The notes: generated from the letters alone by a model not told the origin. Shown: positions 9,571 through 18,397, numbered from the stretch's first letter. The stretch: DNA of 64,000 nucleotides from Phycisphaeraceae bacterium (GCA_029260715.1 JAJDCS010000031.1:1-64000), one strand, 5' to 3'. Numbers and translations are program-made.

Positions 9571-9969
9571 TCAAACCAGCTCCAGTTTGTCGGCTAGATC
9601 TTCGGTTTCAGTCAAAATGTGAAGTGCACCACTGCCTTCAAACTCTTCGATATGGCACCAGCCCCGTTCGAGCAGGACCTGCACGCAGGGGTCAATGACT
9701 CGATAAAAGATTTGAAGGCCATCTCGATGGCAATCTACCACGCCAGCCTCGGCCAATCTCTTGAGTTGATTAGACACGGCCTGTACTGACATGCCGACCT
9801 CCGCCGCCAAGTCGCTAACACACAGTTCGCCGCTGCAGATCAGGGCGTGGATGAGCCGAAGCCGGGTTGGGTGTGAAAGACTCTTGAAGAGGATTCCGAG
9901 ACGCTCCGCATTCTGGCCCCCGATCAGCGGACGGCGATGCAGAGGTGGTTTTGGTGTACAGCTGTTCAA
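9571..9969 (-). CDS. ArsR/SmtB-family metal-sensing repressor
   Basis: 132-aa winged-helix repressor. The HTH core is HPTRLRLIHALICSGELC then VSDLAAEVGMSVQAVSNQLK (about residues 33-70). Helix alpha-3 carries ELCVSDLA (Cys 50), as in CadC/SmtB relatives (ELCVCD/ELCVGD) but with Ser at the second Cys site. Other Cys occur at residue 4 and near the C-terminus (DPCVQV, GWCHIE), usable for a CadC-like N-terminal site. It diverges from the second efflux operon across the palindrome at 10011-10048, which should be its operator. Zn/Cd/Pb sensing is inferred from the neighbours. Confidence 0.92.
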   Translation of the reverse strand: MNSCTPKPPLHRRPLIGGQNAERLGILFKSLSHPTRLRLIHALICSGELCVSDLAAEVGMSVQAVSNQLKRLAEAGVVDCHRDGLQIFYRVIDPCVQVLLERGWCHIEEFEGSGALHILTETEDLADKLELV

Positions 9970-10012
9970 GGGTTCTCCATTCTTTGGCCAGAAAAAGGGT
10001 GTTGACGTGGCC

Positions 10013-10041
10013 TTGCCATATTACACGATGTCGTGTAATAT
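10013..10041 (+). promoter_or_regulatory. Sigma70-type promoter for the second efflux operon
   Basis: TTGCCA at 10013-10018, 17-bp spacer, TAATAT at 10036-10041, placing the start point near 10048, about 40 bp upstream of the gene at 10088. The whole promoter is inside the palindrome, so repressor binding would block it. Confidence 0.6.
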
Positions 10042-10046
10042 GGCAA
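10018..10046 (-). promoter_or_regulatory. Sigma70-type promoter for arsR (face to face with the + promoter)
   Basis: Because the palindrome is symmetric, the minus strand has the same boxes: TTGCCA at 10046-10041 and TAATAT at 10023-10018, 17-bp spacer, transcription towards arsR (start codon 9969). The -10 box of each promoter overlaps the -35 box of the other by one base, so the two cannot be occupied together. Confidence 0.58.
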
Positions 10047-10087
10047 GGCAGCAACATAAATCACGATAGACTGCCCGATATTTGACC

Positions 10088-10495
10088 ATGCATGTACACC
10101 CAATTATCTCGATCCTGCTTGCAGCCTGGCTCGGAATCGGCAGCACAGTTGGGCTGCGCTTCGAGTGTTCTTGCGCTGACGGGACCACGACCATTGAGGT
10201 CGGACGGAGGTTCTGCTGCGATTCGGAGGACGCTCGCCCGAGGTCTGCTGAGAAGTCGCTGTTGCGTTCGGATGGCGGTTGTGAATCAACGCTCATCACC
10301 GACGGAGTTGTTGTTACCTTAGATCGTGGCGCTGAAAGCGAGCATGAGACTTCGCTCTCAACAAACCAACCCCATCAAACGATGGTCGCCGCTACGCAAA
10401 GGACACCATTCCCAGGCATTTGGTCCACAGTGTACGCACTAAGCTGTCGTACAACCGGCATATCCCAAATTCGGTCCGTAATCCTGCTCGTTTAG
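10088..10495 (+). CDS. Small Cys-rich exported protein
   Basis: About 135 aa from ATG 10088 (a TTG at 10082 is also in frame). A signal peptide (HPIISILLAAWLGIGSTVGL) is followed by a Cys-rich start of the mature region (RFECSCADG, RRFCCDSED) and a Ser/Thr-rich remainder with a hydrophobic end. It is first gene after the palindromic promoter and leads the second CzcCBA operon. A comparable short Cys-rich exported protein leads the cus region (17835-18272). No family recognised; a role in metal capture or sensing is inference only. Confidence 0.6.
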   Translation: MHVHPIISILLAAWLGIGSTVGLRFECSCADGTTTIEVGRRFCCDSEDARPRSAEKSLLRSDGGCESTLITDGVVVTLDRGAESEHETSLSTNQPHQTMVAATQRTPFPGIWSTVYALSCRTTGISQIRSVILLV

Positions 10496-10588
10496 GAAAG
10501 ACCCGTGTTCGGGCGCTGTTCTTGGCGTCTCTGTTGCTTGTCAGATCCCAGCAACTACTGAATGCCTCTTTCCAATCGAGTAGAGATT

Positions 10589-12010
10589 ATGCAATCGTGT
10601 TTGAAATCCAGAACGTTTATGTGCTCCGTGCTCAGCGCGTTCGTCGTGCTTCCCGCATGTGCGCCGTCGCCGTTTGATCAAGCACTACCAGAATCGCCCT
10701 CCCTGATTCGCGACCTGCCCCGTTATTCGGCTCCAGCAAAGCCTTCGGACCTGAATAAACAACCGGCAGAATTAACGGTCACGCCCACGGGTGATTTGGC
10801 CTTGAGGGATGCGCTTGCGGCTGCACTTCTCCACAATCCACGGCTTCATGCGACGGCATGGAGCCCCCGCATTGAGGAGGCACGCCGTCTCCAGGCAGGA
10901 CTCGCACCGAATCCCAAAGTCGGTGTTGAGTTCGAAAACTTCGCGGGTTCTGGCGACCTTAGCGGGACCGACGCGCTTGAGACCACAATCCTTCTCAGTC
11001 AACTCATCGAGTTAGGTGGCAAGAGGGATCTCCGTGTTCAAGTCGCGGGGAATGCGTGGCATGTCTCCGTCCTCGACTACGAGGCCCGACGACTTGAGGT
11101 TGCGACCGAGACTGCTGCACGATTCGTCAGGGTGCTCGAAATTCAGCACCGCGTGGGTTTCGCCGAACGGGCCGGGGCATTGGCCGAAGAGAGCCGTCGA
11201 GTGATCGATCGTCGCGTGCAAATCGGCGAAGTCTCCCCGATCGATGAAATCAAGGCGAGGCTTGAGAGTGAATCAGCTCGGATTGCCGCCGATCGCCTGA
11301 AACGTGAGCTCGATGCGGCTCGTCGCGAACTGAGCGCAATGTGGGATGAATCCGAGCCAGCGTTTGGCGTGGTCCTTGGCTCATTGGATGAGCTTGTGGC
11401 CGTCCCATCCCTTCTCGTTCTGGCCGATCGGCTGGAGGCGCACCCCGAGGTTCTACGATGGGTAGCCGAGACGGAGCGACGAGCAGCTGCCGTCAAACTG
11501 GAGCGTGCGCAGGCCGTTACCAATGTTAGCGCGGGCCTTGGCGTCCGCTACATGAATGATATCGATGACGCGGTGCTTGTCGGCGAGATTTCTTTGCCCA
11601 TCCCCGCGTTCGATCGGAACCAGGGCGGCATTCTTACCGCTCGCTTGCAAGCGGCGCAAGCTGTCGATGAAGGCCGTGCATCGCGGCGTGCATTGGCGAC
11701 GAGATTGGTTCGCGAGCATTCACGACTGGTCTCGGCTTATCACGAAGCGCAGTCAATCGAGTCTACTCTGCTCCCCGCGGCTCGTGACGCATATAAGGCG
11801 ACACATCGCGCCTACGAAGAAGGCAAGCTCCCATATCTCAGTGTTCTCGACGCCCAGAGAACCATGTTTGAGACAGAGTCACAGCGATTAGAAGTGCTGG
11901 CTGAGTATCACACGGCGCTGGTTCAAGTCGAAGGGCTCATCTCGGCTTCGCTGAGCGCCATTGTTGTAGACACCACCAATTCCCTTCCACACACAGGAGA
12001 CAACCCATGA
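10589..12010 (+). CDS. czcC: TolC/CzcC-family outer-membrane efflux lipoprotein (pump 2)
   Basis: About 473 aa. The start at 10589 gives a signal peptide with lipobox LPAC (Cys about 24); alternatives are 10562 and 10619. Two OEP repeats follow. It shares the EFENFAGSG / SGTDALETTI region and the DVLDAER-like motif (here SVLDAQRT) with the gene at 1-1236, so the two are paralogues. The stop overlaps the next gene by 4 bp (ATGA, 12007-12010). It is the outer-membrane exit duct for the adaptor and pump encoded next. Confidence 0.92.
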   Translation: MQSCLKSRTFMCSVLSAFVVLPACAPSPFDQALPESPSLIRDLPRYSAPAKPSDLNKQPAELTVTPTGDLALRDALAAALLHNPRLHATAWSPRIEEARRLQAGLAPNPKVGVEFENFAGSGDLSGTDALETTILLSQLIELGGKRDLRVQVAGNAWHVSVLDYEARRLEVATETAARFVRVLEIQHRVGFAERAGALAEESRRVIDRRVQIGEVSPIDEIKARLESESARIAADRLKRELDAARRELSAMWDESEPAFGVVLGSLDELVAVPSLLVLADRLEAHPEVLRWVAETERRAAAVKLERAQAVTNVSAGLGVRYMNDIDDAVLVGEISLPIPAFDRNQGGILTARLQAAQAVDEGRASRRALATRLVREHSRLVSAYHEAQSIESTLLPAARDAYKATHRAYEEGKLPYLSVLDAQRTMFETESQRLEVLAEYHTALVQVEGLISASLSAIVVDTTNSLPHTGDNP

Positions 12011-13566
12011 GCACCACAATACTACAATGGTTTAGAGTCCTCGCAGTCACAGGTTTGCTAGTCACAACGGCTATCCTGTCTGCCTGTGGCAGCGATGAAC
12101 CCGATTCATTGATGTCAGGTAAGGCAGTTCAGGACACGACCGCGACACTCGTGGCACACAGCCACGAAGCGGGCGAAACCTGCTTCATCTGTGACCCCAC
12201 AAAGCGAGATGCCGGACGGTTTTGGTGCGCCGAGCATTCTCGCTATGAGGACCGATGCTGGGAATGTCAGCCGCAATTGCAAGACACCTCTCGCGCCTAC
12301 TGTGAAGAGCACGGCCTGTATGAAGATGAGTGCCATCTGTGCAATCCGTCCCTCCGAAGTGGCGCCGCAACACCGCCCGACGCAGCAGCGGGAACCGCCG
12401 CCGCGGACACCCTCTTCTGCAATGAACACAACGTCCCAGAAGCCGAATGCGGTATTTGCCAGCCGCAGCTTGCGGGCGGGCTCGCTGTGGGTGAGTCTCT
12501 TAAAATCCGCATGCCCTCAGCGCGATCGGCAGAGCTTGCCGGTCTAACGCTTGAGCACCCCAGTCGGGGGGATGTGACAGCGTCCTTGGAGCTCCTTGGT
12601 GAGGTTCAGTACAACGAGAACAAGCGGGCGAAGGTAACACCGTTGGCATCCGGTGTGCTCGTTAAGATTCGCGTCGACGTTGGCGAGTCGGTTGAAGCGG
12701 GTCAGGTCTTAGCGGTTGTGAACTCGCTCGGTGTCGCCAAAGCAAAGTCCGAGCACCTTTCGGCGCTAGCACAGCTCGATGTTAAGTCCGCTACATACGA
12801 ACGAGAACAACGCCTGGCCGAAGAGAACATCGCTGCACGGCGTGACTTGCAGGAAGCAGAAGCTGCCCATCGGCTTGCCGTGCTGTCTGTACGGCAAACA
12901 CGTCAACAACTGCTCAACCTAGGATTCTCGGAGACGGACGTTACTGAGGTCGAAAAGACGCAGTCCGCTTCGTCGGACCTTTTTGTCCGAGCACCGTTTG
13001 CCGGGACCGTTGTCGAACGGAATGCCGTGCTTGGCGAAGCGGTCGACTCCGAGGCGCTATTTGAGATCGCAGATCTCTCGACGATGTGGATTGAGTTGGC
13101 CGTTCCAGAATCGCAAGTCTTTCGTCTCCGCCAAGGTGGCATCATTGTCGCCCGCATCCCATATCTGCCGCAGCTTCGAATCGAAGGCCAGATCATCTGG
13201 ATCAGCCCACAGATTGACGAGACGACCCGCATGGTGCGCGCTCGGGCCACGGTGCCAAATGCTCAGGGTGTTCTGCGCCACGGCATATTCACCAAAGTCG
13301 ATGCCATCTTAGGCAACACAGACGAATCGCTGATTGTGCCCCGCGAGTCCGTCCATGAAATAGACGGCGCGGCATTCGTGTTTGTCCGCGAGCAAGCGGA
13401 CTTGTTTGCGGCTCGACGTGTCAGGGTCGGCCCTCCGGTTGCTCCGGGGACTGTTGCGGTCCTCGCTGGCCTTACCGAAGCCGACCCAGTCGTGACGAGC
13501 GGCAGTTTCACGATGAAGACAGAGTTTCTGAAGTCACGGCTCGGTGCCGGATGCGTTGACGATTGA
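12007..13566 (+). CDS. czcB: CzcB-type RND adaptor lipoprotein with three Cys/His metal-binding repeats
   Basis: 519-aa membrane-fusion protein. Signal peptide with lipobox LSAC (Cys 27). Before the adaptor core there is a CFIC pair (59/62) and three copies of C-x2-H-x6-C-x2-C at residues 74-87, 99-112 and 138-151, each in the context CxEH...E..C..C.P. This is a zinc-finger-like repeat and a likely periplasmic metal-binding antenna. From about residue 165 the usual adaptor domains follow (barrel-sandwich, alpha-hairpin with QTRQQLLNLGFSETDV, beta-barrel). It overlaps czcC and is 11 bp from the pump start. Family certain; metal capture inferred. Confidence 0.93.
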   Translation: MSTTILQWFRVLAVTGLLVTTAILSACGSDEPDSLMSGKAVQDTTATLVAHSHEAGETCFICDPTKRDAGRFWCAEHSRYEDRCWECQPQLQDTSRAYCEEHGLYEDECHLCNPSLRSGAATPPDAAAGTAAADTLFCNEHNVPEAECGICQPQLAGGLAVGESLKIRMPSARSAELAGLTLEHPSRGDVTASLELLGEVQYNENKRAKVTPLASGVLVKIRVDVGESVEAGQVLAVVNSLGVAKAKSEHLSALAQLDVKSATYEREQRLAEENIAARRDLQEAEAAHRLAVLSVRQTRQQLLNLGFSETDVTEVEKTQSASSDLFVRAPFAGTVVERNAVLGEAVDSEALFEIADLSTMWIELAVPESQVFRLRQGGIIVARIPYLPQLRIEGQIIWISPQIDETTRMVRARATVPNAQGVLRHGIFTKVDAILGNTDESLIVPRESVHEIDGAAFVFVREQADLFAARRVRVGPPVAPGTVAVLAGLTEADPVVTSGSFTMKTEFLKSRLGAGCVDD

Positions 13567-13577
13567 TTGGAGCCACT

Positions 13578-16500
13578 ATGCTACCTCGCCTCATTACATT
13601 TGCACTCAAGAACCGTATGCTAATGCTCCTGCTGTTCACGATCGCGTGCGCAGCCGGTGTCTACCGGCTCGTGCAACTCCCGGTCGATGCTTTCCCCGAT
13701 ACGACCCCGGTACAGGTGCAGATTAATACTGTCGCCCCGGCACTGAGCCCGGAGGAGATTGAGCAGCAGATCACACTGCCGGTAGAACTCTCAATCGGTG
13801 GGCTCCCCGGCTTACAGAACGTTCGCTCGGTCTCGAAATTCGGATTCTCTCAAGTCGTCGCCACCTTTGATGACAGGACTGAGATTATCGATGCGCGACA
13901 GTACGTCACCGAACGGCTCTCGACAGTGGAGCTCCCGGAGGAGGTCTCACGGCCTGAACTCGGGCCAATCGCGACCGGCCTTGGCGAAGTCTTCCACTAC
14001 ACCGTCCGTTCCAACAACCCAGAGCGGTCAATTGAGGAACTGCGGACGATTCATGACTGGGTCATCAAACCGGAACTCAGAAAGGTCCCTGGTGTTGCTG
14101 AGGTGAACTCTTGGGGAGGCAAAGAGCGGCAGTATCACGTTGTCATCGACCCCGAATCGCTCATTAAGTACGGCTTTACGATGGACCAGGTTCTCGTGGC
14201 ACTACGTCGCAACAACGCGAATGTCGGCGGCGGTCAGATTGTGACATCAGGAGAAGCACGGATCGTCCGTGGCCTCGCCAGGGTTTCGACCATCGAAGAG
14301 ATCGAAAACATTGTCGTCGCGTCAAGCGACGGAACACCCGTCCACATCCGTAATGTCGCTAGCGTGGAGATTGGCAGCGAAATTCGCCGAGGGGCCATCT
14401 CCACCTCCGGCGAGGGCGAAGCAGTACTCGGGCTGGCCTTCATGCTGATGGGTGAGAACAGCCAGGAGGTCACCCATCAGCTTCAACAGCGGCTGGATTC
14501 ATTAAGGCCATCGTTGCCAAGTGATGTTGTCGTTGAAGTCGTATACGACCGCACCACGCTCGTGGATAAGGTGATCGAGACCGTCAAACACAACCTAGTC
14601 GTCGGCGCGGTCCTGGTTATTGTCGTGTTACTTCTCCTTCTCGGGAATATTCGTGCCGGTTTGCTGGTCGCCGTTGCCATCCCGATTTCAGCACTCTTCG
14701 CTGTCCAAGGGATGTATGAGTTTAGTATCGCGGCGAGCCTACTGAGCCTAGGAGCTATTGACTTCGGCATCCTCGTTGATGGCTCCGTGGTCATGACAGA
14801 GGCAAACCTACGGGCTCTCAAGCAGCGGCACCGAGAGTTGGGTCGCAGGCTAACCGCCGCCGAGCGTCTTCAGTCGATCTCCGAATCCAGTGCGCACGTC
14901 GTGCGTCCAATCGTCTTTGGCATGGGCATCATCACGCTCGTATTCGTACCGGTGCTGACCCTGGAAGGTATTGAAGGAAAGCTGTTCCGACCGATGGCGT
15001 GGACATTTATCTTTGCTCTTGTTGGGGCATTATTGGTTGCGGTCTTCCTCTCTCCCGTGCTGTCGTATTACTTCCTGCCTCGCCGTACAAAGCCAACGGA
15101 GGGGGTCATTAGCCGTGCATTGACTGACTCCTATGGCTGGCTTGTAGGCAACGCCCTGCGCCTCCGGTGGGTGGTTCTGATCATAGCCCTCAGCCTTCTT
15201 AGCATTGCCGGCTACCTGAGCACCAGGTTGGGAGGAGAGTTCGTTCCACGTTTGAGCGAGGGGTCGATTGTCATCAATACCATCAGACTGGCGGGCGTCT
15301 CAATTGAGGAGTCGGTCCGCTACAACACCCGCATTGAGGCTGTCCTTCTGGAGGAGTTCCCGGACGAGATCGAGCATGTCTGGAGCCGGATTGGCACTGC
15401 AGAAGTTGCCACTGACCCCATGGGGATTGAACTGACTGACATCTTCCTCACCCTCGCGCCTCGACCCGAATGGACCCGCGCACAAACGCAGATGGAGTTG
15501 GTCTCAGAGATGGAAAAGACCATCTCGCAGTTTCCCGGCGTGAACATGATTTTCACGCAGCCAATTGAGATGCGAATGAACGAAATGGTCTCCGGTATCC
15601 GCTCGGACATCGGAATCAAGATCTACGGGGACGATTTTGACGAACTATTGCGTCTGGCCGACGAGGTCCAGCGTGTTCTTTTAGAGGTGCCCGGTGTCTC
15701 AGACATCTCCGTCGACCAGATCACGGGCCAGCCAGCGTTAGACATTTCCGTCGACCAGGGCCGCGTTGCCCGATACGGCGTCGCGTCACGCGAGGTTCTC
15801 GACTTTGTCGAGGCGATTGGCGGGATACGGGTTGGCGTCATATTCGAGGGGCAGCGTGTGTTCCCGCTGGTAGTTCGTCTTCCACAGGCTTATCGTGAGG
15901 ATGTCTCGGCAATTGAAACGGTCCGGGTTCCAACCGAAGGCGGGGTTGCGGTTCCACTCTCGGCGATGGCATCGGTTGAGATGTCGGAAGGTTCCTCCAC
16001 TATCAATCGTGAGTGGGGGCGTCGGCTCATCCGGGTCCAGTGCAACGTCCTAGGTCGTGACCCGGCGTCGTTCGTCGATGAGGCGAGAAATGCGATCGAG
16101 TCACGCGTTGCTCTTCCGGAGGGCTATGTCCTGGAGTGGGGCGGTCAGTTTGAGAATTTGGAGCGCGCGAAGCTCCGCCTATCAGTCGTCGTGCCCGCGG
16201 TTCTGTTGATGATCTTCTTCCTCCTGTATTTCAGCATGAAGAATGTACGCGATGTGCTGATTATCTATACCGGCATTCCGTTCGCGGCGGTAGGCGCGAT
16301 TCTTGCGCTCTGGTGGCGCGGAATCCCATTCAGTGTAAGCGCCGCGGTGGGGTTCATCGCGTTGTCCGGAATAGCCGTGCTCAACGGCCAGATCCTCATT
16401 GAGGCTGTGCGCGATTGCCTTAGGGCAGGTCTCCATCGGCGAGAGGCCATCATAGAAGCCGCCAAAACAAGACTGCGGCCCGTTCTTGCCACGGCCATCA

Positions 16501-16676
16501 CAGACGCTGCAGGGTTTATCCCGATGGCCATCTCAACAGGTGTCGGGAGCGAAGTGCAACGTCCGCTCGCGACGGTCGTAATTGGCGGCATCACCACGTC
16601 AACGGTGTTGACGCTCTTTGTTCTCCCGGCGGTGAGCTACGTCTTCATAGCAAAACCGCCCAAGATGAGGGGATGA
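13578..16676 (+). CDS. czcA: CzcA-family heavy-metal RND efflux permease (pump 2)
   Basis: 1032-aa permease from ATG 13578, with GGAG 8-11 bp upstream; a TTG at 13563 is in frame but overlaps the adaptor stop. TM4 reads LSLGAIDFGILVDGSVVMTE, the DFG...VDG arrangement of classic Zn/Co/Cd CzcA pumps, unlike pumps 1 and 3. The pore region EGSIVINTIRLAG lacks the copper-type Met. The segment EMVSGIRSDIGIKIYG matches CzcA-type proteins. It is under the ArsR palindrome as part of 10088-16676. Substrate class Zn/Cd/Co is inferred from these residues. Confidence 0.95.
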   Translation: MLPRLITFALKNRMLMLLLFTIACAAGVYRLVQLPVDAFPDTTPVQVQINTVAPALSPEEIEQQITLPVELSIGGLPGLQNVRSVSKFGFSQVVATFDDRTEIIDARQYVTERLSTVELPEEVSRPELGPIATGLGEVFHYTVRSNNPERSIEELRTIHDWVIKPELRKVPGVAEVNSWGGKERQYHVVIDPESLIKYGFTMDQVLVALRRNNANVGGGQIVTSGEARIVRGLARVSTIEEIENIVVASSDGTPVHIRNVASVEIGSEIRRGAISTSGEGEAVLGLAFMLMGENSQEVTHQLQQRLDSLRPSLPSDVVVEVVYDRTTLVDKVIETVKHNLVVGAVLVIVVLLLLLGNIRAGLLVAVAIPISALFAVQGMYEFSIAASLLSLGAIDFGILVDGSVVMTEANLRALKQRHRELGRRLTAAERLQSISESSAHVVRPIVFGMGIITLVFVPVLTLEGIEGKLFRPMAWTFIFALVGALLVAVFLSPVLSYYFLPRRTKPTEGVISRALTDSYGWLVGNALRLRWVVLIIALSLLSIAGYLSTRLGGEFVPRLSEGSIVINTIRLAGVSIEESVRYNTRIEAVLLEEFPDEIEHVWSRIGTAEVATDPMGIELTDIFLTLAPRPEWTRAQTQMELVSEMEKTISQFPGVNMIFTQPIEMRMNEMVSGIRSDIGIKIYGDDFDELLRLADEVQRVLLEVPGVSDISVDQITGQPALDISVDQGRVARYGVASREVLDFVEAIGGIRVGVIFEGQRVFPLVVRLPQAYREDVSAIETVRVPTEGGVAVPLSAMASVEMSEGSSTINREWGRRLIRVQCNVLGRDPASFVDEARNAIESRVALPEGYVLEWGGQFENLERAKLRLSVVVPAVLLMIFFLLYFSMKNVRDVLIIYTGIPFAAVGAILALWWRGIPFSVSAAVGFIALSGIAVLNGQILIEAVRDCLRAGLHRREAIIEAAKTRLRPVLATAITDAAGFIPMAISTGVGSEVQRPLATVVIGGITTSTVLTLFVLPAVSYVFIAKPPKMRG

Positions 16677-16772
16677 GCATGACAAACAGTCTTCCAATCG
16701 CGTTATAGCATGCCTTCGCTTGTGGTGGCGTCATAAAATCAGATGTAGTAGTACTTTTACGAGGAGCTTGCC

Positions 16773-17369
16773 ATGAAAACCGTAGTCACTCTTTCCGCAG
16801 TGTTCGTTGCCATAACATTATCAGCATGGACTTTTCGTGCCCTGGCACAAAACCCCGACCCAAGAGAGCCTGGTCCACCAATGATGATGGACCACCAAGC
16901 CTGGATGGACAGGATGAAGGATATGGGCATGTCCGATGCGATGATGTCCCGCTGCCGTATGATGAGGACGTTAGAGGTTAGCGCCTACGACCACGCCGGT
17001 ATTCTTGCCCTTAAAGATGAACTGCAGTTAAGCGATGAGCAGGTTCGGAAGATTCAGACGCTCCTGGAGGTCTCGCGAGACGGGGCAAAGGCTGCCCTAA
17101 CGGACAGCCAGAGGCAGAAGCTCCAGGCCATAGATAGGACACCCGCCAGTGTCACACAGATGCACAACCACATGATGGGCCGGATGCAGGAGAAGATGAA
17201 GGACGAAGGCTGGACCCATCAGAGAATGATGTGCCCGATGCACATGATGATGGGTCCCGTGATGATGAATCCGCCTGTAATGGCGCCTGCGGGACCCGGT
17301 AGTGCGACGCAGCCAGGGCAGAACACCACCCCATCTCAGACACCGAAGTGGGGCTGCTGCGATTGGTAG
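16773..17369 (+). CDS. Met-rich periplasmic protein, Spy/CpxP-like
   Basis: 198 aa. The ATG has GAGGAG upstream. Signal peptide to about residue 25 (RALAQ), then a Met-rich stretch (PPMMMDHQAWMDRMKDMGMS), a helical central part with LQLSDEQVRKIQTLLEVSRD and LTDSQRQKLQ like the LTxxQ repeats of Spy/CpxP, a second Met/His run (MHNHMMGRMQEKMKDE; MCPMHMMMGPVMM), and a Cys-Cys end (WGCCDW). Binding of Cu(I)/Ag(I) or a chaperone-type role is inferred from Met clusters and fold. It lies 96 bp after pump 2 and may share its transcript. Confidence 0.78.
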   Translation: MKTVVTLSAVFVAITLSAWTFRALAQNPDPREPGPPMMMDHQAWMDRMKDMGMSDAMMSRCRMMRTLEVSAYDHAGILALKDELQLSDEQVRKIQTLLEVSRDGAKAALTDSQRQKLQAIDRTPASVTQMHNHMMGRMQEKMKDEGWTHQRMMCPMHMMMGPVMMNPPVMAPAGPGSATQPGQNTTPSQTPKWGCCDW

Positions 17370-17834
17370 AGATTCGCTGCTCTAATGTTAATGAGACTCG
17401 ACTCGCACCGACGCCACGTGGTGCTAAAGCTACGCTGATTAAGAGAAATGATGAGGCGTACGATTACACGCGAATCGAACCCCTCAGACTCTGAACCGCC
17501 CCGGCAGAGTGGAGGAAAGCCTGCCTTACCTCGTCCCTCGTCGCCGGGGCCAGAGGCCTTCGGCCCTCGGGTGAACCCCGACGACGACGGCCGAGGACGG
17601 CAGGCAAGAAATCTTCTGTAAGGTGTATCCAATACAAGGATTATACGGGCGAGATCATCCCGGCGCGTCGTGGGGTAACCTCGCTTTGGCCTTTGATGTC
17701 TCTATGCGATACCGAGACACTGAACCCTGGCGGCGGTTTCACGCGTTGACTGTATTGAGGCCCGCTACCGGATCCGCTGTATGGACGATTGAAGATAATA
17801 GGACCGTTTGGATAGTAGAAGTGGCTTTCCGCCT
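17370..17834. other. Intergenic region holding repeat copy 1
   Basis: No convincing gene. The 129-bp structured repeat occupies 17477-17605. The rest (17606-17834) shows no clear promoter or coding signal to me. Confidence 0.6.
17477..17605 (+). repeat. 129-bp hairpin-forming repeat, copy 1
   Basis: Begins GAACCCCTCAGACTC and ends GGACGGCAGGC. By eye 121 of 129 bases match the copy at 45017-45145, with no gaps and the same orientation. The last 87 bases fold back: GCCTGCC (17519-17525) pairs with GGCAGGC (17599-17605), an inner CGTCGCCGGGG pairs with CCCCGACGACG with one mismatch, and GGCC-TTC-GGCC caps it. A non-coding mobile repeat or structured RNA is more likely than a gene. Confidence 0.85.
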
Positions 17835-18272
17835 ATGGCTTGTTTCAATAAGGCATTCCGTCTTCTCCTTGCCGGTTGGGTTGCGTTGCTCTCGCCGCTG
17901 TGGTGTTGCTGCCCTTCGTGGGGAGATGACGTAGGCGACGTCTCACTTGAGCGCGTTTCTATGACATCTAGTGATAGGTCGTGTTCAGGGTGCCCGTCCG
18001 ATGCGCAAAGCCAGCCAACCAGGCATATCCCGTCACACCCTGCGAAGCCATGTGATTGCGACCACCCTCAAACGATTGGCTCAACGACCGTGGCAGCGAT
18101 CGAGACGTCTTTCATAGCGCAACTCCAGACCTGGCCCGTTTGGGTTATGCGGTCTGACCCCATACCACCTTTCTCCATGAATACCGCTACGTACATCGGT
18201 AAAATTCGTGGAGCACCACCCAACATCGGACCACAAAGCCTCGTTTCCCTTCACTGCCTCCTGGTGGTCTAG
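17835..18272 (+). CDS. Small Cys-rich exported protein
   Basis: 145 aa from ATG 17835; an in-frame start at 17808 is possible and neither has a strong ribosome site. A signal peptide (LLLAGWVALLSPLWCCC) precedes a Cys-rich segment (SCSGCPSD, KPCDCDHPQ) and a C-terminal part with hydrophobic stretches. It resembles in size and layout the protein at 10088-10495, which also leads an efflux operon. Unrecognised family. No regulator is seen next to it. Confidence 0.5.
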   Translation: MACFNKAFRLLLAGWVALLSPLWCCCPSWGDDVGDVSLERVSMTSSDRSCSGCPSDAQSQPTRHIPSHPAKPCDCDHPQTIGSTTVAAIETSFIAQLQTWPVWVMRSDPIPPFSMNTATYIGKIRGAPPNIGPQSLVSLHCLLVV

Positions 18273-18397
18273 CTCGAATCCATCAATCTGAGTGTTTTAT
18301 GACGTGTGGCTCGTCCCAGCCGTTGTGGCTGCCGTGCCAACACGTGTGTGTTGGTGTTTATCTACACCGTTCTATTAGATAAAAAGGGAGTATCCCC

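Larger units (their letters stand above)
10011..10048. promoter_or_regulatory. Perfect 38-bp palindromic operator (18-2-18)
   Basis: Left arm CCTTGCCATATTACACGA (10011-10028), spacer TG (10029-10030), right arm TCGTGTAATATGGCAAGG (10031-10048). The arms are exact reverse complements. ArsR-family operators are usually imperfect 12-2-12 repeats, so this is long. It lies between the arsR start (9969) and the divergent gene at 10088 and contains both predicted promoters; binding by the ArsR dimer here would shut both. Confidence 0.85.

Noticed and set aside
17336-17632. 98-aa minus-strand frame across repeat copy 1
   Set aside because: It only translates the GC-rich hairpin (Pro/Ser/Gly-rich, no domain) and the matching frame in copy 2 is differently bounded. 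Treated as non-coding repeat.
18337-18354. Hairpin CCAACAC-GTGT-GTGTTGG before the lipoprotein gene
   Set aside because: Only a 7-bp stem without a T run; could be chance. Not called as a regulator or terminator.
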